From: Aradus depressus
Taxonomy: Eukaryota; Arthropoda; Insecta; Hemiptera; Aradidae
Length of the DNA: 64,000 bases
Assembly (NCBI GenBank): GCA_963662175.1
Contig: OY759217.1
Span: 12,340,562 to 12,404,561, forward strand
Direction of reading: 5' to 3'
Position 1 is the first letter of the stretch; the number at the start of each line of letters is the position of its first letter. The position numbers and the translations under genes are program-made. Below the pieces are notes generated by a model. The model saw only the letters and a list, made by a program, of their open reading frames with translations. It ran no database searches and was not told the origin of the DNA. This document shows positions 33,263 through 42,371 of this stretch, one piece after another.

Positions 33263-33980
33263 GGGTCCAGTGGAAAAACGATGAGGTTCCATTTTGTCTG
33301 ATTTTGAGAAAAACTAAATCTAAAGTTTCATGACTACAGTGTTTTTTCTGAGTAATTTTCATGATCAAAACCCAATAAAAACCCATTTTCAACCCAGGAA
33401 CAATAAAAATATCATGTTAAAACAATTTTTTTATTCATTTTAAGGATGTAAAAATGAAAATAAAAGTGAAGTGAAAATTCTATTATATCTATGGTCCGAA
33501 AAATCAGATTAATAGTAAAAAACGAAATTGAATAAATTCATGAACAATAGCACATTATAAGTTTTATAAAATAAACAAGAGCGAACTTATAGCGGCTAAG
33601 AATATGTTGTGATAATCACAGAAAACAGTTTGATGACCGAGAACAAGAGAGAGGGAACCTCATCGTTCTTCCTCGGGAGCGCGGAAGTCTCATCGTTCTT
33701 CCTCGGGCGTGCGGGAGTCTCATCGTTCTTCCTCGGGCGCGCGGGAGTCTCATCGTTCTTCCTCGGGCGCGCGGGAGTCTCATCGTTCTTCCTCGGGCGC
33801 GCGGGAGTCTCATCGTTCTTCCACTGTGCAACATATTTTCAAACATGACTTTTAGTGGAATCTAATTGTTTTTCCTCTGTGCCATTTGGTGTGTTGTTAG
33901 TTCCTGTCACTAGCCAACAGATGCCGCTGAGTTTTCAATTCCGACAAAAAATGGAACGTCATCGTTTTTCTACTGGACCC
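33263..33980. mobile_element. Non-autonomous DNA transposon with 30-40 bp terminal inverted repeats
   Basis: GGGTCCAGTGGAAAAACGAT at the left is matched inverted at the right by ATCGTTTTTCTACTGGACCC, and the similarity runs on for about 40 bp to 'ttccattttgtc'. Interior of 718 bp total without transposase. No convincing target duplication was seen, so the superfamily is undetermined. An interior minisatellite (33655-33822) appears to derive from the inner part of the terminal repeat. Confidence 0.8.
33655..33822 (+). repeat. 30-bp GC-rich minisatellite, about 5.5 copies
   Basis: Unit: 'gtctcatcgttcttcctcgg' followed by 'gcgcgcggga'. Because 30 is a multiple of 3, both strands stay open (plus: repeated SSFFLGRAGV). 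It is strikingly GC-rich compared with its surroundings. It is unlikely to be a gene. Confidence 0.9.
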
Positions 33981-34292
33981 TCCATACATTTATAGTAAGA
34001 TAAAAATAAAGTACAAGTACAATAAAGTACATGTAAAAACTACCTTAAAGTAGAGAATGGGTTAAAGCAGTTACAGACTCATCTCAGGGCCTAGCTGGAT
34101 ATTGGCTGATTGGGGGCGAAGAAGCGCCTCCCACGCCCCAAAAGAAAATTGAAAAAGGGGAGGAGGATCAAATTGTGTTACTCTATTCAATCATAGTTCC
34201 TGATAGATTTTTTGAATACCAACGTCAGAGATCCGCCATTCTTTCAATATACACCGCTTTTACTTATCTATATATATTTTTTTTTTTTTTAG

Positions 34293-34541
34293 AGTATTTT
34301 ACAAATATCAAAACCAAAGATCCTGATGACATCCCTGGAAGGATACCAAAAGATGCAGTCGATCATTGATGATAAGCTGAAGTTGTTGGCATATAAGTTA
34401 AAATCACTTCCCGTTTCTCCCACGTCCGAAGATGCAGAGAATCTCTTGCGCAGTGTCGTCGCACACTCTGGAGTCAGCAAAGAAAAAATCAAATTGTACG
34501 AGTTGATCATTGGAATTGTCTGTCAAATAATTCTCAAATGA
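34293..34541 (+). CDS. Gene A exon 4: helical C-terminal region
   Basis: A long T tract and AG (34291-34292) form the acceptor. Entered in phase 0 after exon 3 the exon reads SILQISKPKILMTSLEGYQ, KMQSIIDDKLKLLAYKLKSL, then SPTSEDAENLLRSVVAHSGV and SKEKIKLYELIIGIVCQIIL before TGA at 34539-34541. The sequence is amphipathic and helix-rich, unlike exon 3, and has a single Cys. AATAAA signals follow at about 34757 and 34790. Splice assignment rests on frame and signals only. Confidence 0.65.
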   Translation, partial: SILQISKPKILMTSLEGYQKMQSIIDDKLKLLAYKLKSLPVSPTSEDAENLLRSVVAHSGVSKEKIKLYELIIGIVCQIILK

Positions 34542-34813
34542 GTTTCATAATGTTCTCTTAAAATCGTTTAGAATCATTTGTAAATCCAGATCTTCAATTG
34601 TAAAATAACATTCTCACAATTTTTTTTTTAGTAAAATTTGTAATTTATACAGGATTTATCTAGATATAAAATATGCAAAATTACTAGTTTAGTAAAACAA
34701 TATGGAGCTACTTTGAGATGGACACCCACATCTACATTCTGAGAGCTAAAATACAATAATAAATAATTTAATTGTGTAAATTACAAGCAAATAAATAAAA
34801 ATTAAGAACTAAT

Positions 34814-34961
34814 TTAACTCTTATATTGTCTAATCCCACAAAAATATATACATAAGGTGTACCGGTTTTACAGTGAATTTTGAACTTTGTGCTGCCCTAA
34901 GCCGAAACCGGTACACTTTATGCTTATATATTTTTGTGGATTTAGATAATATAAGAGTTAA
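34814..34961. repeat. Inverted repeat, arms of about 56 bp
   Basis: The left arm (34814-34869, 'ttaactcttatattgtctaa' to 'aaggtgtaccggtttt') is repeated inverted at 34905-34961. Between and into the right arm lies 'gccctaagccgaaaccggta', resembling the 3' half (GCCGAAAC) of the hammerhead-like cores elsewhere. It sits about 270 bp downstream of the gene A stop codon. Confidence 0.75.
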
Positions 34962-35438
34962 ACATGGTTATATTGTATGTGATAGTAAGATGCGGGATAT
35001 AAATAAAATATGGTGTCTTCCCACTCTTTTCACCAGAACAGATTTTCAAAGCAACAGCATCATCATCATTGGCACATCCCACGCGTACAGTGTAGCGCCT
35101 AAAGGAATACTGACCAGAAACTGTACGGATGGGATGTGTTACTGATGATGATCACTTCCCCTCCTCAAAGTCAACTTCATTTCTCCCTCGTTTCAAAGTG
35201 ACATTCCTGGGTACAAATAAATGGTATGACAAGTTATGGGCTTCGTGGTCGTTGTGGGTTCAGTGTAATTCTGAGAGTGATTTTCTTATAAGCAGTTATG
35301 TCAGTTTGAAAGGGGAGGAGTGATCCGTAAAAATGTAGTGGGTATAAGAAAGCCGAGTTGTGATCACATCAGAAATTTCTTTTGCATTCTATGCTTATGT
35401 TTGACAAAATTTATTTCGTTTTACCTGTAGAGGTAGAC
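34962..35438. other. No gene; bipartite motif copy
   Basis: 35324-35356 contains GAGTGATCC followed by GGTATAAGAAAG, a copy of the motif at 8264-8312 and 12175-12214. Otherwise unassigned. Confidence 0.35.
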
Positions 35439-35707
35439 AATTGAAGCGGTCATTGTTAAAAGGGGATATGTGACATCAAATGTCAAAACGACTTTTTTAT
35501 ATTTTCATAATCTTGAGGACTGAACACATCTTCTATGTTGAAATGAGACATGTGCAGTGCAGTGCGCTCTTTGGTTGTGGTGGAGCTGAGAATATCTGAG
35601 TCACTGTTGAAAGGAGGTATGTGACGCAATTCTTTAGGAAGTTTTATTGAGCTTCCCAAAATTTTATTTTTGTTACATATCCCCTTTCAACAATGACCGC
35701 TTCAATT
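35439..35707. mobile_element. MITE-like element with about 38-bp terminal inverted repeats
   Basis: AATTGAAGCGGTCATTGTTA at the left is matched inverted at the right by 'caacaatgaccgcttcaatt', extending inward over 'aaaggggatatgt'. A third, partial copy ('gttgaaaggaggtatgtgac') lies inside near 35607. No ORF. Total about 269 bp. Confidence 0.7.
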
Positions 35708-35824
35708 ATAGATCATTGAGCCTCCTATTACTCAACCTACTGTTTGTTTATATTAACATTGTTTATATATAAGGTTATAATATTGTACATATATATACAC
35801 CTAGGGACCAACGTATATTGAGTA

Positions 35825-36250
35825 AGTTTGGCTCAATCCAGAAGACAAACCGAACTACTCAAATCATTAATTGGACGACGCTCATCGCTCTCAAACAAAC
35901 TCACCATTTACAATTCGCTTCTCAAGCCGATATGGAAGTATGGCTTGGAACTCTAAGGATCTGCGGCGAAGTCCAATTTGAACGGCATTCAAGCCATGTA
36001 GTCCATCATCTTACGGGGCACATCACTAACGCACCATTCTACGTCACTAACAACATCCTTCACAACGACTTACAAGTACCATTCGTTTGCACACTTATAA
36101 GAGAGAGAGACAGAAATTTCCACACCAAACGGAGAGTGGCATGAATGGAGTCATGCCAATCGAAATGCCCTGCCCACAAACCCACCTCGCCGACTCAAGA
36201 GAACATGGCAGCGTGACTTGCTCGGGATGTAACCTGGCTGCGCTTTTAAA
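35825..36250 (+). pseudogene. Jockey-like LINE C-terminal remnant
   Basis: With frameshifts the plus strand gives SLSNKLTIYNSLLKPIWKYG, LELWGSAAKSN-like residues, then INNAPFYV-type and LHNDLQVPFV phrases and a RLKRTWQRDLL ending. These follow the order of the Jockey pol tail also seen at 26297-26729. Heavily decayed. Confidence 0.8.
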
Positions 36251-36858
36251 CGCAACGCACTTCTGCAGTGCAGTCATCTCACAGACATTCATTAACGAAA
36301 ATCATTAATGGCAGTATCATTATCATGATTACTCGTAACATTCTCTTCGTAAATATATTATATATATATAATAGTAGTAAGTTTGGGTCTGACTATGAAT
36401 AGGTCACATCGAGTAGAGTATGAAACAAATATTTTTATTTTATTTTTTTATAAAGGCGTTTTGGGGCCCCGCGATAACTTTTAGTACCATTTTGTGTCCT
36501 TAGTTGTCAATTGAAACCAATTTGACCTAGAATCATGATATATGGCATGGTCTTTACGAGTACAACTAACAAGAATGTTTTAGGCATTTTCTTAATTTAC
36601 CCGAAAATATTTAGTCTTATCAAAAAATTGGTGTCCTGAGATAGAACTAATACGCACAACGTTATAGCGCCTCAAAGAATGAAAAATACATTTCTATACG
36701 AAATATTTCAAAATAATATTTAAATTGTTTCGAGTAGCAACGAGTTATAAAATATTGTTTTAGTATTGGTAGATTTTTATTAAAAATTACATAAATTAAG
36801 AAAAAATAATATTACGCCATTTTTATAATATTAAAAATATTACGCCAATCTGAACTCA
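36251..36858. other. No gene seen
   Basis: AT-rich. Part of 36480-36830 resembles family W loosely ('tattggtagatttttattaa', also near 47930). No further assignment. Confidence 0.35.
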
Positions 36859-37395
36859 TCACAGAAAGCTGACAACTACCTGCTCCAACTCTACATTCCT
36901 CTGTTTCCTTGCATAATGTCCCACTAATCCATAGCACCCAGTAATCCATAGTTTCTCCCCAAATTGCCTGTCCCACTCCATAGCTCTAATGAATGGCTGA
37001 TAACGCAGATCCATTACGTATGGGATCCCTCCGGGGGGCAGGGGGGGTAGCGGGGCGGGGCCCCTGGAGTATCTCGATGTGCGGACGGTGGTTGGACTGG
37101 GGAGCTTCATCGGCTCTGCCGGGATCTCTGGACGGGTATAGTCCCGGGCTTGGAGGGTGTGGTCAGTGCCACATACATGCACACCCTCCCTAACAGGCCT
37201 AGCTACACCGGGGCCTAAGCCCAATTCCTAAAGAGAGACACCCGGTTGTGCCGTTGCTTATCCCCTGGCCTGGTTGGGACGCTCACTGGGTGCCCCGGGG
37301 TCCTGTCCAGGGTCCTGTCCATTCGCCCCCCGGTTTCTCTGCGGGATCCCATACTGATTTGAACAGTCAGGCATCAATGACCCTCGTGGTCGATA
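36859..37395 (-). other. GC-rich island, probable retroelement 5' or ORF1 fragment
   Basis: An abrupt rise in GC content over about 520 bp. The minus strand has a 121-codon ORF (36859..37224) with PLPPLPPGGIPYVMDLRYQP and Trp-rich residues, preceded by Pro/Gly-rich sequence. I recognise no domain. A fragment of an R1-like or other LINE is the best guess. Confidence 0.3.
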
Positions 37396-37497
37396 TGCCT
37401 TAAAACAAAAATATATATATATAAAATAGGTATATGTGATGTGGCCATATAATATAACATTGTATTATAGTTATTATAGTTTTTGGGTGCACCTTGC

Positions 37498-37576
37498 ATG
37501 CGCCATTAGCTCAGAGGTAGCGTGCTAGCCTACTGAGCTCAAGATCGCGGGTTCGAAACCCGTCCGTAGTGCTTAA
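37498..37576 (+). mobile_element. tRNA-like SINE head, isolated
   Basis: GCGCCATTAGCTCAGAGGTA (box A) and GGGTTCGAAACCC (box B) separated by tRNA-like spacing, but followed by unrelated sequence instead of the family S body. The 'gtagcgtgctagcctactga' variant also occurs in the SINE heads at 51281 and 52148. A real tRNA gene is unlikely: the head does not end in a folded acceptor stem. Confidence 0.65.
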
Positions 37577-38451
37577 GTGAGGCTATAGCGGAGGTCTTCA
37601 TTTTCTGCAGCCCAACGGAGGAAGTACTGCAACTAGTGTTAGCGGAGAACATGGTGCTAGCGCTACAGGAAGCCTCCTGCATCAGGGTCATTTTACTAGC
37701 CTTGGTACGGTTTATGAAAATATTTAATATTTCTAACGCTATATACTAATTATAGGTTTCTAGGCAGTCCCATGTCGCGCAGTGGCGTGAGTATGACAGG
37801 CAGCCAGGCACAATCAAAAGTCGACGCGATATCGAAGACGAAGCAGAGAGCGTATTTGCCTTCGCGTATTTCTATGTCCACTCTCTGCATTCTCAATGCG
37901 TTTTCGGTGGATCTGCCCCACAAGCAGCCGACTTACCTATGAGATATGAAAGCATGGACTTGTTGTTGGTATAAGAAAGTCGAATGCACATATCATTTTT
38001 TTACGGTTTTGTAGGTCAAAGATAAAAAACAATCTTACTATTTTTGGTCATGTGTGAGAATCTGTCGCTCAACAACTTTGAGCTTTTAAAGAAAAGAGTG
38101 CGTTCAAGTCGTTTATCTCAGAAACTACTTAATCCATGTAAATGAACCTTATTTTTCGTTAGTTGTAATAGTAAAGACTACATATCAAATATGTTTCTAG
38201 GTCGAATATAAATTTCATTATTGTAGCTCTTAAATTAATGAGCTAGAAGGCTACGACAGACAGATAAACAATGAAGAAAAAAAAAGTTGGCATCCATCAA
38301 GAATTATATCAAAATAATTACAAAAATACAATAAATTAGACTATCAGTAAGCTTTAAAACAAAACATAACATCGAAATATAAAAAAAATAATTAAAATAA
38401 TAATAATAATAAATAATTAAATAATAGAATAAACGAGTGTGACGGATGAGG
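37577..38451. other. No gene; bipartite motif variant
   Basis: GGTATAAGAAAGTC recurs at 37968-37981. 37790-37960 is GC-richer with an 'agagagcgtatttgccttcg' segment that looks repeat-derived. Nothing codes convincingly. Confidence 0.35.
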
Positions 38452-38897
38452 AGAGGTAGGGAGTTGAAGAGAGAGGAAGCTTGGACAATGAAGGAATTGG
38501 AAGGCTGAGGAGCGATGGGAGGGGATGAAGAGGTCCAAAGCACGGGATCTGGTATGTCGGTGGTGGACGGAGGACTTGAAGGAAGCCACGGAAGGACAGC
38601 GAGGGATGGGGGGAGGCAAGTAATTGAAGAGAGAGGAAGCTTGGACAATGAAGGAATTGGAAGGCTGAGGAGCGATGGGAGGGGATGAAGAGGTCCGAAG
38701 CACGGGATCTGGTATGTCGGTGGTGGACGGAGGACTTGAAGGAAGCCACGGAAGGACAGCGAGGGATGGGGGGAGGCAAGTAATTGAAGAGAGAGGAAGC
38801 TTGGACAATGAAGGAATTGGAAGGCTGAGGAGCAATGGGAGGGGATGAAGAGGTCCGAAGCACGGGATCTGGTATGTCGGTGGTGGACGGAGGACTC
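38452..38897 (-). repeat. 160-bp tandem repeat, about 2.8 copies
   Basis: Units share 'gagagaggaagcttggacaa' and 'cacgggatctggtatgtcgg' with a step of exactly 160 bp (38471, 38631, 38791). On the minus strand each unit encodes SFIVQASSLFN with LPLLIR or similar, reminiscent of the C-terminal end of a LINE pol, so the array may be an amplified LINE 3' end. ORFs of up to 148 codons arise from the repetition. Confidence 0.85.
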
Positions 38898-38962
38898 GAT
38901 CGTATTCTCCGCGGAAGGAGGGTTTGAGCTATTTTTGCGAGATGTGACGTGATCTTTCAGGG

Positions 38963-39213
38963 TATAGCTACGAGGTCATATCGCCTACTACCAGAGCGTT
39001 ATTTCGGTGCTCTGGTGGACATGAGCCCCTCTACTACGGGGATCCTAAAATTTACCTACCCTAAATTTTTATTCATCTAGAGTATGAGTCTGTAACGAGC
39101 ACATGACAGTGTACAGATTTGGGACCATCGCCTAACGTTCCATCCCATTGTAGTAGCATTGTTTTCGAACCTGAGTCGTTGAGCTCAGGAAGCAATCATG
39201 CTACCTCTGTATC
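38963..39213 (-). mobile_element. SINE family S, degenerate
   Basis: Plus strand begins at 'tagctacgaggtcatatcgc' (tail absent) and ends in a damaged head ('atgctacctctg'). The body has several deletions. Confidence 0.78.
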
Positions 39214-39602
39214 ATATATATATATATTTTTATTTTTATTATTTTTTTTTTACACAAGTAAAGGGTAGGAGGTTAATTATGTAAATAACGGGTATATGCC
39301 TGTCAGAGTAACAATATGTTCCTCTTTAATAAAAATATTAGCTCCTAGGTAGAAAAAAGCAGTAACAGGATGCCAGGAAGTTTACACTGACAGTTTACCT
39401 CCTAAAAGTGTTAGTTATTTTTTACGATAAAAATCATGGAGCGATTTGTGACAGAAAGGAGCAGAACATGATTTTCAGGAACACACTAAGTCAGTATTCA
39501 GCTCTAGTTTCGTTAAATACATTACTTTTTTTTAAATTTTGTTAAACTAAAATGAGGAAAGATTTAATGTTGAAATGTGAAAACAAAAACTGGGGAGTAC
39601 TT

Positions 39603-39925
39603 CATCATCATCATCATCATAGGTGTAGGTGCTACAGCCCATCCAGAGCCTTGGCCTCCACCAGCCCACTGCATCAAACCCTCTTGCGCTTCTGTTCACA
39701 GTCTTCAGCCATTACACTCCGGTGTTACATTCATGAGTTTTCTTGGAATAAGATCCTCGTCCATCCGTCGTATGTATCCTGCCCAACGGAGTTTGGCAAC
39801 TCCGAGGAGTTTTCTCCTCTCAAAGATATCTTCTGCCACGGTCAGGGTTCACGTTTCCGACCCGTATGTCAGTATTGCATCACACAACAGCACTTTCATA
39901 TTCCAGGGAAGCAGCCGGCTGGGGA
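39603..39925 (-). pseudogene. LINE 3' fragment with (ATG)n tail
   Basis: The minus strand reads MKVLLCDAILTYGSET, a stop, TLTVAEDIFERRKLL, then VAKLRWAGYIRRMDEDLIPR and KLMNVTPECNG before a stop. LRWAGxxxRM is the same C-terminal landmark as in the LINEs at 20187 and 22870. The 3' end is a run of six ATG triplets (CAT on the plus strand at 39603-39620), a simple-repeat tail in place of poly(A). Confidence 0.75.
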
Positions 39926-39983
39926 GTACTTACCATTATTTAATTTACTGTTTTTGTTCAATAAATATAAATCAAATACTAGT

Positions 39984-39984
<1 letters not shown>

Positions 39985-40024
<40 letters not shown>

Positions 40025-40705
40025 ATTGGAGGAGGAAATGCTGTGACGCACATCCAGGGAAGGTAGCCCTGGATAGTGTGGGACTCGAGACGGTTCACCA
40101 TCACCATACCCACTAAAACCCCCTCCTTGCCGATCCTGATTCCCTTCCGCGGAACTGACGGTCTGTCATTACTTCGCGGAAGGGAGGAAGGGTGGCTGGT
40201 AACGCCCCTTCTTCTGTTTTATTACCGCTACTCTTCCTTGTCAGCCCTCTCCTGAAGGGCCAACCCGCCCATGATGAGCGCTGCAAAATCGCAGCCTTCA
40301 TCCCACGACTCCTGGGAGCGCAGCATAGCGTCCACGTAACTGGTAGCAGTCAGTGGGGCGCCCATGCTGCACTCCAGATTTTTCCTTCCCTCCTCAAATC
40401 TGGGGCATTTGAGGAGGACATGCTCCGCCGACTCCGTCTCACCAAGGCACGCGGGGCAGTCTGGTGTTGTTGCTGCCCCGATTTTGTGGAGGTACCCCCG
40501 GAACCCACCGTGTCCCGTGAGTACCTGGGTGAGGTGGTAATTCACCTCCCCATGCTTTCTGGTGAGCCAAGGCTCGACTCGAGGGATGAGCCGATGGGTC
40601 CACCGTCCCTTTGTGGACTTGTCCCATTCTTCCTGCCACTCCCTAATTGTCCTGGCCCTCTCTGGCTCTGCTGGACCAGGGCTGGCCCCCGCGTCCTGAT
40701 AGAAT
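39985..40705 (-). mobile_element. R1-clade-like LINE, 5'-truncated, young insertion
   Basis: Minus-strand insertion ending in a 38-base poly(A) (T at 39985-40022) and bounded by a 10-bp duplication of AATACTAGTG (39975-39984 and 40706-40715). It keeps the C-terminal part of pol (40228..40705): WQEEWDKSTKGRWTHRLIP, GEVNYHLTQVLTGHGGFRGY, and a CCHC-type cluster CPAC...EHVLLKCPRF. These are hallmarks of R1-like pol C-termini. About 205 bp of 3' UTR follow the stop at 40228. The ORF is undamaged over this length, consistent with a recent insertion. Confidence 0.9.
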
Positions 40706-40726
40706 AATACTAGTGTATTGTAAAGC

Positions 40727-40729
<3 letters not shown>

Positions 40730-40795
<66 letters not shown>
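40730..40795. repeat. (TA)n microsatellite
   Basis: About 33 uninterrupted TA dinucleotides directly beyond the LINE target duplication. Confidence 0.97.
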
Positions 40796-40798
<3 letters not shown>

Positions 40799-41384
40799 AA
40801 ATGTTTGTAGCTCTCAATTTACATGTTATTCCCCTCACTCTACATAGTTTAAGCGGTGGGCTCATGGCAATGTAATAGAACTTGTCTTTTATGATGCCAT
40901 CTTGTCGCTCTTGTTGGATTTTTAAGCGAGGGTCGCATATTTAGAAAAAATAAAGGAAATTAGCACAAAGATACATTAAATTCATTGAGAAGTTCATAAA
41001 TTTGAGAGTATTTTAACACAGCTACTATATCATTAATTATCTATAATTTATTAATTTTAGATTTTATTATTTGATGCATTTTTTATGTAGTAGTTATTAT
41101 GTTTGTCTTCGCTAGGAAACTTTACAAATATCCTTTTCTCACCTACTTTTCAATGTATTGATGTTTACGTGTTCATGACTTTTTGTTTTATATATTGTTT
41201 CATTCTCATTTTAAAAAAAATAATAATAAAAAAAAAAATGAAAAAAAAATGAAAAAAAAAATTAAAAAAATAAAAATGAAAAATAAATTTAAAAAAAAAT
41301 TCTCATTTTTAATTTAATTTAAATTCGTAATTATATTTTTTTCTAGTCGAGTTATTAGTTTCTTTCTTTTTTTGTTCTTAACAT
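40796..41384. other. No gene seen
   Basis: AT-rich with A-rich imperfect repeats at 41213-41300. No feature recognised. Confidence 0.4.
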
Positions 41385-41855
41385 AAAAGCTCTAATAACT
41401 GCCGATAGAGTGAATTTATTGACACAAACTTTTTTTGCATGTGTGGCCAAAACCCCATAAGGAGCACATCTACCGATTTTCAGCCAAATGGGCCAAAGGG
41501 GAGGGAGGGGGGGGGGATTAAGGGAGAGGCTAAACCCAATAACTGCCGATGTAATGAATCTATCGACATAAAATTTCATATTTAAAGTCAAAACCCAATG
41601 AGAACATAACCTGTCAAACTTCAGCTGTATCGGCTAAAGGGGGGGGGGGGGGGGGGGGGGGCTCAATTCAAAAACCCTAATAACATCCGATTTAATGAAT
41701 TCAACGATACAAAATTTTGGATTAGGATTTAGGAGCCCCTCTGTAAGTCAACTGTTGAATATTGGTTTTGGAGGGGGAGCGAAAATCTAATTGATTAATT
41801 CGTTCTGGGGAAGTACATGTAGTGCCAGTGATTCACCGACGATTTTTTTTTTTTT
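41385..41855 (+). repeat. Family U copy, direct orientation
   Basis: Three core units in tandem: 'ctaataactgccgatagagt', 'aataactgccgatgtaatga' and 'ctaataacatccgatttaat', each followed by 'aacccnataagga'-type and 'ccgattttcagccaaatggg'-type phrases. A G homopolymer of about 22 bases occurs at 41639-41660. It ends with the terminal phrase 'ttctggggaagtacatgtag' and 'gattcaccgac'. Confidence 0.6.
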
Positions 41856-41964
41856 TCGTGGAATAAGACAATATAAAAATTCTAAATATTGTTCTAAAAA
41901 CAAATTCTTTTCCTCTATATCGACACAGATCGCAAAAATATATTCGGAATACGTTATTAGCTTA

Positions 41965-42264
41965 TGAACTTGAAAGAAATAAAACTTGTTTATTTATGAT
42001 ATTGTCTAATTTCACTAAGTATATTTACATGGGAGTACTTTCGGTATTTCTACCATCCTCAGCCAAAAGCATAAGAGATAAGACTTATCTCCACTACTTA
42101 TAAGTCTTATCTCTTATGCTTTTGGCTGAGGATGGTAGAAATACCGAAAGTACTCCCATGTAAATATAGTTGGTGAAATTAGACAATATCATAAATAAAC
42201 AAGTTTTATTTCTTTCAAGTTCATTTGAATTATTTCACAATATCTCTGCAATAATGTCAGTTTT
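41965..42264. mobile_element. Hairpin element with 13-bp flanking repeats
   Basis: A near-perfect palindrome (41965-42222, arms of about 125 bp, loop 'ccactactt') followed by a unique 42-bp tail. The whole is bounded by CGTTATTAGCTTA at 41952-41964 and 42265-42277, a probable target duplication. The right arm carries CTGAGGA-T-GGTA-GAAA-TACC-GAAA (42126-42148), a hammerhead-like core. It fits an inverted retrocopy. Confidence 0.75.
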
Positions 42265-42371
42265 CGTTATTAGCTTAGCTAGCACTATAATTAATCTGAT
42301 AGGTATTGTATCTGGTAACTAAAATTTAAGTTTATATATTTAAGAAAATTATATTAAGTGGTTTTAAAGTA

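Noticed and set aside
33609..33848. Overlapping plus and minus ORFs of 79 and 76 codons
   Set aside because: They arise from the 30-bp minisatellite, whose length is a multiple of 3.
39552..40116. Plus-strand ORFs of 164 and 179 codons
   Set aside because: They read antisense through two LINE fragments and a 38-base T run.
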